From the NCBI GenBank assembly GCA_035353615.1, contig DAOPZY010000001.1:124001-188000 (forward strand): a DNA stretch of 64,000 nt. Direction: 5' to 3'. The notes under the pieces were generated by a model. That model was given only the letters and a program-made list of their open reading frames with translations, did no database searches and was not told the DNA's origin. The number at the start of each line of letters is the position of its first letter. Position 1 is the first letter of the stretch. The position numbers were made by a program, and so were the translations under genes. The DNA is from CAXXOK01 sp035353615. GTDB lineage: Bacteria; Bacillota; Clostridia; Christensenellales; Aristaeellaceae. Of the stretch, positions 7,671-16,414 are shown piece after piece.

Positions 7671-8990
7671 CTACCGGCCGTGCAGCGCCTCATACAGGTC
7701 GTAACCATCGCCGACAATCCGCACGGGTGCGGGTAGCCGCTCGCGGAATGCGTCCAGCGTCATGTCATCCAAAAACAGGTCCTGCTCATGCCTTAGCATG
7801 TTGCAGCTGATGAGCACCGCGTCCGCCCCGTCGAGCATTTCCGAGGTCAACTGGGAAAGCGTATCCTCCCCGGTGAGCAGCCCCGTAACGGTGATGGTTT
7901 CGCCAAAAAAGTGATTGACAATGGTTGCGACGCGCACCTCCGCCTCAGGCGGCGCATACAGCCCCGCGAGCCGGCGAATGTGCGGCGACGCGCTCACGCC
8001 GGTTACCAGCACATAAGTCTGTTTGAGGGGTTGGCTGTTTTTCGCGGTCGGATCATCCTCCGCCGCCTGCCGCATCCCGTCCTCCAACTGCGCGAGCAAG
8101 CCCACGCCGTTTTCGATTTGCGGAAAATCCTCATACCAGCCTTTCGGCGGGATGGGTTCGCCGCTCAGGCAGTAGAACTCGTCGCTGGGGAACACAAACG
8201 TGGTGCCAAGGGTGCGGCGGCACTCCGCCTGAAAAGGGGCGAGCATGGCAAGCAGCGCCTTCGCGGCCTCCCGGTCAAACAGCGTCAGGTTCGCAAGCTC
8301 TTCGCGGTAACGGGTCAGCCCCACCGGCACAACCGCTACGGAGAGCGTCGCGGGCGCGAGCGAACGAAGGTCGCTCAGCGTTTTCATCAGCGCTTCGCCG
8401 TCGTTGTAGCCGGGGCAACACACAATCTGGCAGTGAAACCGGATACCCGCGTCCCCAAGCCGCCGCAGCCGGTCCAGAATATCGCCGGCAAAGCGGTTGT
8501 TCATCATGCGCCTGCGAAGCTCCGGGTCCGTGGTATGCACGCTTACATACAGCGGCGAGGCGTGCCGGCGGATCATGCGTTCAAATTCCGCGTCGTCCAC
8601 ATTGGTCAGGGTTACAAAGTTGCCCATCATCAGCGAAAAGCGCCAGTCGTCATCCTTCACATACAGCGTATCGCGCATGCCGGGGCGCATCTGGTCAATG
8701 AAGCAAAAAAGGCAATGATTGCGGCAGGTGCGGGGCTTCAGCGTCATGCTGTCGCCGAATTTCAAACCCAACGGCTGCCAATCTTCCTTGGCAAAGGTTA
8801 CGGTTTCGGCGGAACCGTCCGCGTGTTCCAACGCGACCGTCAGCTTGGTTTGCGCGCTTAACGCCTGATAATCAATCTCGTCGATCACCGGCTCGCCGTT
8901 GATGGCAACGATCGCGTCCCCGGGGCGCAGGCCGGCCCGTTCGGCCACAGAGCCTCGCTCCACGCCGGTAATCTCCTGTTTGTTCTCCAT
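7671..8990 (-). CDS. DUF512 family protein (PDZ plus radical SAM)
   Basis: 439 residues. An N-terminal PDZ-like segment (ERGSVAERAGLRPGDAI) is followed by the cluster motif CRNHCLFC, a CxxxCxxC that binds a [4Fe-4S] cluster as in radical SAM enzymes, and then by the DUF512 region (for example PSDEFYCLSGEPIP). The reaction of this family is not established. The start is set by GGAGG 5 nt before the ATG at 8990; the frame continues upstream to 9143, but that stretch is arginine-rich, lacks a ribosome site and contains the promoter. It is probably co-transcribed with der. Confidence 0.9.
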   Translation of the reverse strand: MENKQEITGVERGSVAERAGLRPGDAIVAINGEPVIDEIDYQALSAQTKLTVALEHADGSAETVTFAKEDWQPLGLKFGDSMTLKPRTCRNHCLFCFIDQMRPGMRDTLYVKDDDWRFSLMMGNFVTLTNVDDAEFERMIRRHASPLYVSVHTTDPELRRRMMNNRFAGDILDRLRRLGDAGIRFHCQIVCCPGYNDGEALMKTLSDLRSLAPATLSVAVVPVGLTRYREELANLTLFDREAAKALLAMLAPFQAECRRTLGTTFVFPSDEFYCLSGEPIPPKGWYEDFPQIENGVGLLAQLEDGMRQAAEDDPTAKNSQPLKQTYVLVTGVSASPHIRRLAGLYAPPEAEVRVATIVNHFFGETITVTGLLTGEDTLSQLTSEMLDGADAVLISCNMLRHEQDLFLDDMTLDAFRERLPAPVRIVGDGYDLYEALHGR

Positions 8991-9029
8991 GAAAACCTCC
9001 ATGTTTTCAGCCATTGTATCTACATGAAC

Positions 9030-9058
9030 ATTATCCTTCGTTTGCGCCCGGAAGTCAA
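9030..9058 (-). promoter_or_regulatory. Promoter of the DUF512-der operon
   Basis: -35 TTGACT (9053-9058), 17-nt spacer, -10 GATAAT (9030-9035) on the minus strand. It lies inside the 364-nt gap that also carries the maf promoter; nothing else was seen in that gap. Confidence 0.65.
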
Positions 9059-9296
9059 GCCTCGCCCGCCGCCGACCGCGTTTAGGGGCGCGCCGGCAGC
9101 CCCGCGGCGCCGCCCTGCTCAGGCGAGCCGGCGGGATTGCCATCCGCGCGGGTAAGCGACTGTCATCCCGCGCCGGGCTTCAAAACGGCCTCGCGCGGCC
9201 ATTCTCCGATACCGGTTTTTCCTGTTCCAAGGCTTGGCATACCCCGGCATATCCGTAACAAAATCTGCCGACCGCTGTACGCAGGTTGACCCCGTG

Positions 9297-9305
9297 TGCT
9301 ATAAT
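9297..9305 (+). promoter_or_regulatory. Extended -10 promoter of the maf-mre operon
   Basis: TGCTATAAT, a perfect extended -10 element. The nearest TTGAC (9286) is too close to be its -35, so the promoter probably relies on the TG extension. The maf start codon is 50 nt downstream. Confidence 0.6.
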
Positions 9306-9354
9306 ATTTTGTCATGGAATTGGCTTGCGGATACGCAAAGGAGTTGGTCGGCGA

Positions 9355-9981
9355 ATGGAAAGGCCCGTCGCAGAGGCGAAGCTGATACTGGCTTCAGGTT
9401 CGCCGCGCAGGCGAGAGTTGCTTGCCCATTTTGGGATTCCGTTTGCGGTAATCCCTTCTCAGGCGGAAGAAAACGCGACCGGCACGGGGTTGGAGCGCGT
9501 GGCCACGCTGGCCCGTCTTAAAGGGGCGGATGTGTTTCAGGCTTATCCCGATTTACCGGTGCTATCCGCCGATACGCTTGTTTGTCTGGACGATCTGGTG
9601 CTGGGAAAGCCCCGGGACGGGGCCGACGCGCGCCGCATGCTCACGCTGTTGTCTGGCCACTGGCACTCCGTACACACCGGCGTTTGCCTGCGCACTCCCA
9701 ACGGTCAGCTGCGCGAACGCCTTGAAACCACGCGGGTCAAGTTTCGCCGCATGCAGCCGTGGGAGATCGACCGCTATGTGGAAACCGGCGAACCTATGGA
9801 TAAAGCGGGCGCGTATGCCATTCAGGAGATCGGCGGCATTTTTGTGGAGCGGATCGAAGGCAGCCCGTCCAACGTGATCGGCCTGCCGCTGGCCACGGTG
9901 GCCTCGTTGCTGGAAGCAGCCGGTTTGCAGCCGGATACGGTCGCTTTTGCGCAAACCAATTCCTCTGGGCTTTTTCTTTGA
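9355..9981 (+). CDS. maf: Maf family nucleotide pyrophosphatase
   Basis: 208 residues. It has the Maf signatures LASGSPRRRELL near the N-terminus, SADTLV in the middle and the later DKAGAYAIQ block. Maf proteins hydrolyse non-canonical or modified nucleoside triphosphates and are tied to control of septation in Bacillus. The start at 9355 follows AAAGGAG; the frame is open further left, but those residues do not belong to the family. It is the first gene of the shape operon, 24 nt before mreB, the usual arrangement in Firmicutes. Confidence 0.93.
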   Translation: MERPVAEAKLILASGSPRRRELLAHFGIPFAVIPSQAEENATGTGLERVATLARLKGADVFQAYPDLPVLSADTLVCLDDLVLGKPRDGADARRMLTLLSGHWHSVHTGVCLRTPNGQLRERLETTRVKFRRMQPWEIDRYVETGEPMDKAGAYAIQEIGGIFVERIEGSPSNVIGLPLATVASLLEAAGLQPDTVAFAQTNSSGLFL

Positions 9982-10005
9982 TCCTAAAGAACGGATGTGT
10001 AAGCG

Positions 10006-11034
10006 ATGGCTTTCGTAGCGCATGATCTGGGCATTGATCTGGGCACCAGCAATACGCTCGTATATGTCAAGGGAAAAGGGATCGTGGTGAGCGAGCCGAC
10101 CATCGTGGTGGTGGAAAGCTCCAACGAACGCAAGGTGCGCGCGGTGGGCGACGATGCGAAAATTATGCTCGGCCGCACCACCGAGGGCGTCATGGCGGTC
10201 CGCCCCATGCGGGAAGGCGTGATTACCGATTTTGATATGACCCAGATTCTGCTTCAGTATTTTACGCGCAAGGCCGTCGGTTCCAGCTATCTGGTGCGGC
10301 CTCGGCTGTTTTTAACCTATCCGTGCTCCATTTCCGCCATCGAGCGCCGCGCCGTAATGGAAGCCGCGAAGTATTCCGGCGGGCGCAAGGTGTACCTGGT
10401 GGAAAAGCCGTTCGCGGCGGCGCTTGGCAGCGGCCTGCCGGTGTTTGACCCCAGCGGCTGTATGATTGTGGATATCGGCGGCGGCACCACGGACGTATCC
10501 GTGATTTCACTGGGCGGCGTGGTCATCAGCCACTCCATCCGCGTAGGCGGCGTTAAGATGGATGACGCCATCATCAATTTTATCAAGCGGGAGTTCAACA
10601 TCCTGATTGGCGACCGCACTGCCGAGGAGGTCAAGCTGGATTTGGGCGCGGCGCTCCCCATCCGGGAAGAACGCCGGGCGCGCATCCGTGGCCGCGATAT
10701 GGTTACCAACCTGCCGCAAACCACGGAGATCACCTCCACGCAAATCTATCAGGCCATTCACGAACCTTGCTCGGCCATCCTGAGCGCCATCAAGTGGGTG
10801 TTGGAGCGCACGCCGCCCGAGCTTGCGGCGGATGTAATGCACAACGGCATCTACATCACCGGCGGCGGCTCGCTTTTGTACGGCATGGATCAGATGATTG
10901 CCAGCGAGCTGGGCATACCCGTGCTGCTGGCCAAGGAACCGATGGACTGCGCGGCACTGGGGCTTGGCAACATCATAGAAAACTTCGATCTGTTGCAGCA
11001 CCTTGGTCGTACCAGCTTCCTCAAGCAAGGCTAG
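10006..11034 (+). CDS. mreB: Rod-shape actin-like protein MreB
   Basis: 342 residues, full length. The actin-type ATP-binding motifs are present: GIDLGTSNTLVY at the N-terminus, DIGGGTTDVSVISLGG at about 155-170 and ITGGGSLLYGMD near 286-297. MreB polymerises under the membrane and guides the elongation machinery (MreC, MreD, PBP2, RodA), all of which are encoded next to it. The ribosome site is weak (ACGGATG). Confidence 0.96.
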   Translation: MAFVAHDLGIDLGTSNTLVYVKGKGIVVSEPTIVVVESSNERKVRAVGDDAKIMLGRTTEGVMAVRPMREGVITDFDMTQILLQYFTRKAVGSSYLVRPRLFLTYPCSISAIERRAVMEAAKYSGGRKVYLVEKPFAAALGSGLPVFDPSGCMIVDIGGGTTDVSVISLGGVVISHSIRVGGVKMDDAIINFIKREFNILIGDRTAEEVKLDLGAALPIREERRARIRGRDMVTNLPQTTEITSTQIYQAIHEPCSAILSAIKWVLERTPPELAADVMHNGIYITGGGSLLYGMDQMIASELGIPVLLAKEPMDCAALGLGNIIENFDLLQHLGRTSFLKQG

Positions 11035-11087
11035 GCCACAGGAAAACACCTCGTATACAAACCAGCGATCGTACCGGAGGAGAATGA

Positions 11088-12326
11088 ATGAGGCTCAAGG
11101 AACCGAAACCCGAGCGCAAAAGGAATACCGACAGCGCAAGCCGCCATATTTTCAGGCGCGTTGTGCTGGTTGCGGTCACGCTTGTGCTGCTGGGGCTGGC
11201 AGCGACCCGCTTGCTGGGGCTGATAATTCCCACCAATACCAGCCTGAAAATACCCGAAAACGCGGTCGCCGGCATTTTGACGCCGTTGCAGACCGGTTTT
11301 TCCAGCGTTGTCGAATCCGTTGTGAATTATCTGTATAAGCTAAAGCTTCGCGCCAATCTGGAAATTGCCTACAACGACCTCAAGCAGGAAAACGAGCAGC
11401 TCGTGTATCAGGCGATGCTGGCCGATGAATTGCAGTACAAGCTTTCAGTTTACGAGGATCTGTACGACGAAATCTCCGTAAACGAAGGCATGAATCCGCT
11501 GGTTGCCACCGTAATTGACCGCGACTCCGGCAACTATTTTTCCGTGTTTACCATCAACAAGGGTTCCAACGAAGGCGTCAAGGATTATATGGCCGTAACC
11601 ATGGAAGGCGCTCTGGTTGGCTACACCTACAACGTGAGCGCCACCAAGGCGAGCGTGCGTACCATCATCGACAGTCAGGCCAGCATTGCCGCCCTGATTT
11701 CTTCCACACGCGATCAGGGCACGGTACGCGGCACCCTTGGCGTGGACGGCACCGCCATGTGCCGCATGTATTACCTGCCGGACGATCACCTCCCTCGCCC
11801 CGGCGACACGGTGGTCACCTCCGGCGTGGGCATGTCCTTCCCCAAGGGAATCCCCATTGGCACCGTGCGGGAAAGCACGCGCGGCATGGAAAGCAACAAA
11901 AGTTACATCGTCGTGGAGCCGACGGTTGATTTTGAACATATCGAATATGTGATCGTGCTTCGCTACCAGCCCGACGCTGAAGCCGTGGAGGCGCGCACCA
12001 ACAGCAACACCTCCCTCGCGCTTACTCCGCTTGAAACCGCGCAGCCGATACCCACCATCCAGATCGGTTCCGATTTCTATCAGCTGGCCCCCACGCCGGA
12101 GCCGACCGAATCGCCGACTGCGCCGCCCATCGACGGCAGCGTTCTGCTAACCAGCGTGCCGCCGGACGCGCAGGTTACGCCCACCCCCAGCAACGGGAGC
12201 AGTTACGAGTATCAGGTGCCAAGCGGGATGTCCACAAACAACTCCTACGGGTTTACCCTTGCGCCCACGGCAACGCCCACGCCTACGCCGCCGCCGTTGG
12301 ATGTTTCCGTGGAGGAGGATCAGTAA
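11088..12326 (+). CDS. mreC: Rod shape-determining protein MreC with a long Pro/Thr tail
   Basis: 412 residues. A basic cytoplasmic start, one membrane helix (about 23-45), a coiled-coil stretch (about 84-115) and the beta-rich MreC domain (about 120-290, with VVTSGVGMSFPKGIPIG) match the family. The last 110 residues are an unusual low-complexity extracellular tail rich in P, T and S (TPTPTPPP near the end). MreC bridges MreB and PBP2 outside the membrane. The start is set by GGAGG 7 nt upstream; a nearer ATG 4 nt earlier is too close to it. It overlaps nothing and abuts mreD directly. Confidence 0.92.
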   Translation: MRLKEPKPERKRNTDSASRHIFRRVVLVAVTLVLLGLAATRLLGLIIPTNTSLKIPENAVAGILTPLQTGFSSVVESVVNYLYKLKLRANLEIAYNDLKQENEQLVYQAMLADELQYKLSVYEDLYDEISVNEGMNPLVATVIDRDSGNYFSVFTINKGSNEGVKDYMAVTMEGALVGYTYNVSATKASVRTIIDSQASIAALISSTRDQGTVRGTLGVDGTAMCRMYYLPDDHLPRPGDTVVTSGVGMSFPKGIPIGTVRESTRGMESNKSYIVVEPTVDFEHIEYVIVLRYQPDAEAVEARTNSNTSLALTPLETAQPIPTIQIGSDFYQLAPTPEPTESPTAPPIDGSVLLTSVPPDAQVTPTPSNGSSYEYQVPSGMSTNNSYGFTLAPTATPTPTPPPLDVSVEEDQ

Positions 12327-12872
12327 GTGTTCAAAAAAGGGCTCAAGTTTGCCATCCTCACATTGCTGTGCTACCTGCTGCAAGCGTCCGTAGCCGGCTA
12401 TCTGGCTGTGTGGGACGTGGCGCCAAACCTTGCGCTGGCCATCATTGCCGTTGTCAGCGTTGCCATGGGGCGCAAATACACGTTTTTCATATCGCTCACC
12501 GTCGGCTATCTGCTGGAAATCATGCTGCCAGCGCTGGAATACATCAACCTGATCCTCTACCCGGTGTGCGCGCTGCTTGGCGCGCTGGTGTTTTCGGATA
12601 AAAGCGAGCGTAAGCTGGAAGAGGAGCGCAGTCTGGGCAAGCGGGGCGGCAACATGCCGCCGCATCTGCGCACCATTCTGTGCGCGCTACTGAGCGTATC
12701 GCTGTTTGAAGCGGTCAATCTGCTCTATATTTACCTTAACGGCATACAGCTCGATTTGGGGCATTATCAGCGGGCGGTCATTTCCATTTTATACACAACC
12801 GCGCTTGCGGCCGTGTTTCAATTTCCCATCCGATGGTGGTTGGGCACCTATAAGCTAAAAAAAGCGCGTTAG
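12327..12872 (+). CDS. mreD: Rod shape-determining protein MreD
   Basis: 181 residues with about five hydrophobic helices, the expected size and topology for MreD. The GTG start codon follows the mreC stop with no gap, and the ribosome site GGAGGA lies inside the end of mreC, so translation is probably coupled. The middle loop (about 92-112) is charged. The assignment rests on topology and its place between mreC and mrdA; sequence motifs are weak in this family. Confidence 0.88.
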   Translation: MFKKGLKFAILTLLCYLLQASVAGYLAVWDVAPNLALAIIAVVSVAMGRKYTFFISLTVGYLLEIMLPALEYINLILYPVCALLGALVFSDKSERKLEEERSLGKRGGNMPPHLRTILCALLSVSLFEAVNLLYIYLNGIQLDLGHYQRAVISILYTTALAAVFQFPIRWWLGTYKLKKAR

Positions 12873-12953
12873 TCCATTTTCCGACTTTCTATTGCAACGT
12901 TCCGCGCCCCACGCGTTTTACGGCTGGCACGGGCATCGCAGAAAGGAGCGTAC

Positions 12954-15467
12954 ATGAACGGTTCCCCCAAACGCAGGCTGGATCGCAAGGAATATAACCT
13001 TGGCGCCCGGTATTTAGTGTTTTTGGGCGTGGTGGTCGCCTTGTTCGCATACCTGACCATAGGCCTTGTAAACCTGCAGCTGAAATCCGGCGACGATTAC
13101 CAGCAAAACGCCGAGGATCGCCGCACCACCAAGATCACCCTTCGCGGCAGCAGGGGTATGATTACCGACGCGGACGCCGTGATCCTGGCCAAGGATGAAA
13201 TGGTGTACAACGTGACTTTCTACCGCGACGCTTCGCAGAACAGTAAAAAGCAATACGCGGAGTTCACAAAATCCATTTCCGACGCAATCGACATCATCGA
13301 AGGCAACGGCAACAAGCTTTCAGTCAGCTTTGTGATTGAACGCAACCCGGAAACCGGCGCATGGCAGTTCAACTTTGGCTCCGGCGTAAGCGAGGCGGTG
13401 CTGCAAACGCGTGAAAGCCAGTGGCGCAACAACAACTATTACACCACCACCAGCGTGCCCACCGCGGATATCGCCATTCAAAAGCTCAAGGAGCGCTACC
13501 AGATTCCCGACGACATGAGCGAGGAACGGATGCTGCAGGTAATGGCTGTGTTTTCCGAAATGCAGATGAACCTGTACAACTCCCAGCCGATCGTGATCGC
13601 CAAGGATGTGCCTTACGAAACGGTGATTGAGATCGAAACCCGTTCCATGACGCTGCCCGGCATGGAAGTTGCCGTGGGCACCAAGCGCGTGTATCCCCGC
13701 AGCACGCTGGCCGCTCAGGTGATCGGCTACATCGGCGCCATCCCCTCCCAAACCAAATGGGAGGAGCTGAAGCCCAAGGGATATAAATACAGCGACGATA
13801 TCGGCCTGGACGGCATCGAATCCTCCATGGAGGACTGGCTGACCCAGAACAGCGACGCTCGTCAGGGCTATAAAATTGTGGAACGCGACAGCGTGGGTAA
13901 AATTACCCGCGAGCTGAGCTATGTGGAGCCGCAGGACGGCAACAACGTGAAGCTGACTATTTACGCCAGCTACCAGCAGCAGGCCGAACGCGCGCTGGCG
14001 GAAAACGTCGCCACCACGCGCGCCACGCAGGAAAGCAAGCTGATGCTGAACAGCTGGCTGGAGTCCAACAAGGCGGACATCGAAAGCCGCAACTGGACCA
14101 AATACCCCCTGTCGTTGGCCGACCGCGCGGCCATGATGGTAATCGACATGCAGGGCCGCGTGCTCGCCATGGCCAATTACCCAACCTTCGACCTCAACGC
14201 ACTGGAAGCCTCCGGCCCGGAAAGTCAGGAAATCCTCAGCGACAACCGCAATGTGCTCATGAATTACAACATCCATGCGCGCGGCACGCCGGGCTCGATT
14301 TTCAAGATGGTTTCCGCCCTTGGCGCGTTGCTGGAGGGCGAGCTGCTGCCGGATGAAACCATCAGCGACGCCGGTTACTTTACCCTGTACACCACCGACC
14401 TTTCCACCGCGCCCAAATGCTGGATCAGCGCTTCGCAGCGCTACAAGCACCAGTATCAAACCATTGTGCAGGGCCTTTCCAACAGCTGCAATTACTTTTT
14501 CTACACGCTGGGCGCGCGGCTTGGAGAAACCCGGCTCTACCAATACGCTTCAGAGTTTGGGCTAACCAGCAAAACCGGCGTGGACCTGCCCGGCGAGGAG
14601 CGCAGCGTTGTGGGTTGCCAGACCAGCCTGTACGATCCCGACAAGGCTATGGACGAAGCCTCGCAGGATACGGCCGTGCCGATCATCGTGTTCAACTCCA
14701 TTAAAAAACACTTGCGCAATCAGGGCGCCATCCGCAACATCACGTATGACGACGAGCGCCTCAACCGCTGCATCAAGCGCCTGATGGATATGGCCGTCAA
14801 CACCAACCAGAGCGACTGGGTTGTGAACATGCGCCCCATTCTGATGGAAGAACTCAACATGACCCGCGAAATGGTTTACCTGCAATCCATCATCGGCGAT
14901 ACCTACAACTACCTCAACGATATTAAATGGGGCGGTGGCCAGACCATTCAGGTCGCCATCGGCCAGTCCATCACGGTGGTCACGCCGGCTGCCGTCAGCC
15001 GATATGCCGCGGCGCTTGGCAACGGCGGCACCGTTTACAACCTGATGATTGTGGACAGCATCACCTCCCCCGAGGGCGATATTCTGAGCCAGCGAACCCC
15101 CTCGGTGATGAACACCTTTGAAGGCGCGGACCAATACCTGCCCCTGATTTTGGAGGGGATGAAAGGCGTTGTGGACGAGTCCGGTACCGCCGCCAAATAC
15201 TTCCGAAAATGGTCCTACCGGGAGGATGTTTGCGCTAAAACAGGAACGGCCGAGGTAACCACCATCGATCTGGAAAACAACGCGTGGTTTATTATGCTGG
15301 CCCCCTATGAAAAACCGGAGATCGCCGTGGTGGTGTTTATCCCCAGCGGATACAGCGGAGGGGAAGCCAGTCTGGCGGCGCGCGAATTTGTCGGCTGGTA
15401 TCTGGACCAAAAAACATTGCGAACTGACAGCGCCGTATTCCCCGGCGGCAACATGCTTGCCCCGTAG
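12954..15467 (+). CDS. mrdA: Penicillin-binding protein 2 (elongation transpeptidase)
   Basis: 837 residues. It has an N-terminal membrane anchor (about 22-41), a dimerisation/pedestal domain and a class B transpeptidase domain. The active-site motifs are SIFK (acylated serine, encoded near 14297), SNSCNYFF (the SxN motif) and KTGTAE (encoded near 15236). It cross-links peptidoglycan during side-wall growth together with RodA. About 100 residues between the SxN region and the GQTIQVAIGQS block look like an insertion compared with a typical PBP2. The start is set by AAAGGAG 5 nt upstream. It is followed by a GC-rich hairpin before minD. Confidence 0.94.
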   Translation: MNGSPKRRLDRKEYNLGARYLVFLGVVVALFAYLTIGLVNLQLKSGDDYQQNAEDRRTTKITLRGSRGMITDADAVILAKDEMVYNVTFYRDASQNSKKQYAEFTKSISDAIDIIEGNGNKLSVSFVIERNPETGAWQFNFGSGVSEAVLQTRESQWRNNNYYTTTSVPTADIAIQKLKERYQIPDDMSEERMLQVMAVFSEMQMNLYNSQPIVIAKDVPYETVIEIETRSMTLPGMEVAVGTKRVYPRSTLAAQVIGYIGAIPSQTKWEELKPKGYKYSDDIGLDGIESSMEDWLTQNSDARQGYKIVERDSVGKITRELSYVEPQDGNNVKLTIYASYQQQAERALAENVATTRATQESKLMLNSWLESNKADIESRNWTKYPLSLADRAAMMVIDMQGRVLAMANYPTFDLNALEASGPESQEILSDNRNVLMNYNIHARGTPGSIFKMVSALGALLEGELLPDETISDAGYFTLYTTDLSTAPKCWISASQRYKHQYQTIVQGLSNSCNYFFYTLGARLGETRLYQYASEFGLTSKTGVDLPGEERSVVGCQTSLYDPDKAMDEASQDTAVPIIVFNSIKKHLRNQGAIRNITYDDERLNRCIKRLMDMAVNTNQSDWVVNMRPILMEELNMTREMVYLQSIIGDTYNYLNDIKWGGGQTIQVAIGQSITVVTPAAVSRYAAALGNGGTVYNLMIVDSITSPEGDILSQRTPSVMNTFEGADQYLPLILEGMKGVVDESGTAAKYFRKWSYREDVCAKTGTAEVTTIDLENNAWFIMLAPYEKPEIAVVVFIPSGYSGGEASLAAREFVGWYLDQKTLRTDSAVFPGGNMLAP

Positions 15468-15476
15468 CCCGCTCGG

Positions 15477-15525
15477 AGCGGCGGCCGCTCCCTTCAGGGG
15501 AGCGGAGCGCCGCTGCCGCCCGCGC
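15477..15525 (+). other. GC-rich hairpin between mrdA and minD
   Basis: Imperfect long stem: GCGGCGGCCGCTCCC pairs with GGGGAGCGGAGCGCCGC around TTCA, with a small bulge. There is no T-run. It may slow transcription or protect the upstream mRNA rather than end it. Confidence 0.4.
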
Positions 15526-15586
15526 GCGCAGGCATTTACTGCCATGACCCATGGCGCAACCGAACTGTCGTTGGGAGGGATAACCC

Positions 15587-16360
15587 GTGAGTCAAGCCTG
15601 GATGATCATTTCCGGCAAGGGGGGCGTTGGTAAATCCACCATCACGGCTGCGCTTTCCGTCGCGCTGGCACGGCGGCAGCTGCTGACCGTCGCTGTGGAT
15701 ACGGATATCGGCCTGCGCAGTCTGGATCTGCTTTTCGGCCTGCAAAACCGGATTGTTTATGATGTGATTGACGTTGCCAACCGGGATTGCAAGCTCAAAT
15801 ATGCGCTGGTGCAATATACCCCGGCTCCGGCGCTATCCCTATTGCCCGCGTCGCAGTTGGGCACGTCCGGCGATTTGAACGCCGAGCTGATGAGCCGCAT
15901 CGTGCGCAAGCTGAAAAAACGCTTCTCCTATGTGCTGATGGATGCGCCCGCCGGGCTTGAGCGGGGCGTGACCAATACGCTGGAGCACACCGACCATACC
16001 CTGCTGATTGTAACGCCGGACGATGTGTGCATCCGCGATGCCGAGCGCGTGATCGCCCTGTTGGAACAGCACCACAAACCCCGGCCCATGCTGATTGTGA
16101 ACCGGGTGATTCCGGAAATGGTCGCCGCGGGAGAAATGTACAGCCCGCAGACCGTCGCCAACACGCTGGACGTGCCCCTGCTGGGTTATGTGCCGGAGGA
16201 TAAGGCCGTGCTGCACGCGCTGAACGCCCACCACACCGTGATGGATGAGGTTTGCCCGGCGCGCGACGCGCTGGAGCGCATCAGCCAGCGGTTTTTAGGC
16301 GAATATGTACCCATGCCGGGGTTTGAGCGCCGCCGACGGCTGTTTGGAAGGCGCGGATGA
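15587..16360 (+). CDS. minD: Septum site-determining ATPase MinD
   Basis: 257 residues. It has the deviant Walker A SGKGGVGKST near the N-terminus, DTDIGLRSLDL, DAPAGLERG (Walker B region) and a basic C-terminus (RRRRLFGRRG) of the membrane-targeting type. MinD recruits MinC to block division away from midcell. The GTG start has GGGAGGG 7 nt before it. MinC and MinE are not encoded in this window. In place of a typical amphipathic helix the C-terminal tail is very arginine-rich. It is the sixth gene of the shape operon. Confidence 0.93.
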   Translation: MSQAWMIISGKGGVGKSTITAALSVALARRQLLTVAVDTDIGLRSLDLLFGLQNRIVYDVIDVANRDCKLKYALVQYTPAPALSLLPASQLGTSGDLNAELMSRIVRKLKKRFSYVLMDAPAGLERGVTNTLEHTDHTLLIVTPDDVCIRDAERVIALLEQHHKPRPMLIVNRVIPEMVAAGEMYSPQTVANTLDVPLLGYVPEDKAVLHALNAHHTVMDEVCPARDALERISQRFLGEYVPMPGFERRRRLFGRRG

Positions 16361-16414
16361 CCGCCTGCCTGTGCGTGCGGGCGAGCCGAGCCGCTTAACA
16401 AGGAGGGATTGCCT

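Noticed and set aside
13320..14543. Long antisense frame opposite the mrdA gene
   Set aside because: It is a by-product of GC-rich codon structure. The plus strand has intact SxxK, SxN and KTG motifs, and the antisense frame has no ribosome site or recognisable domain.
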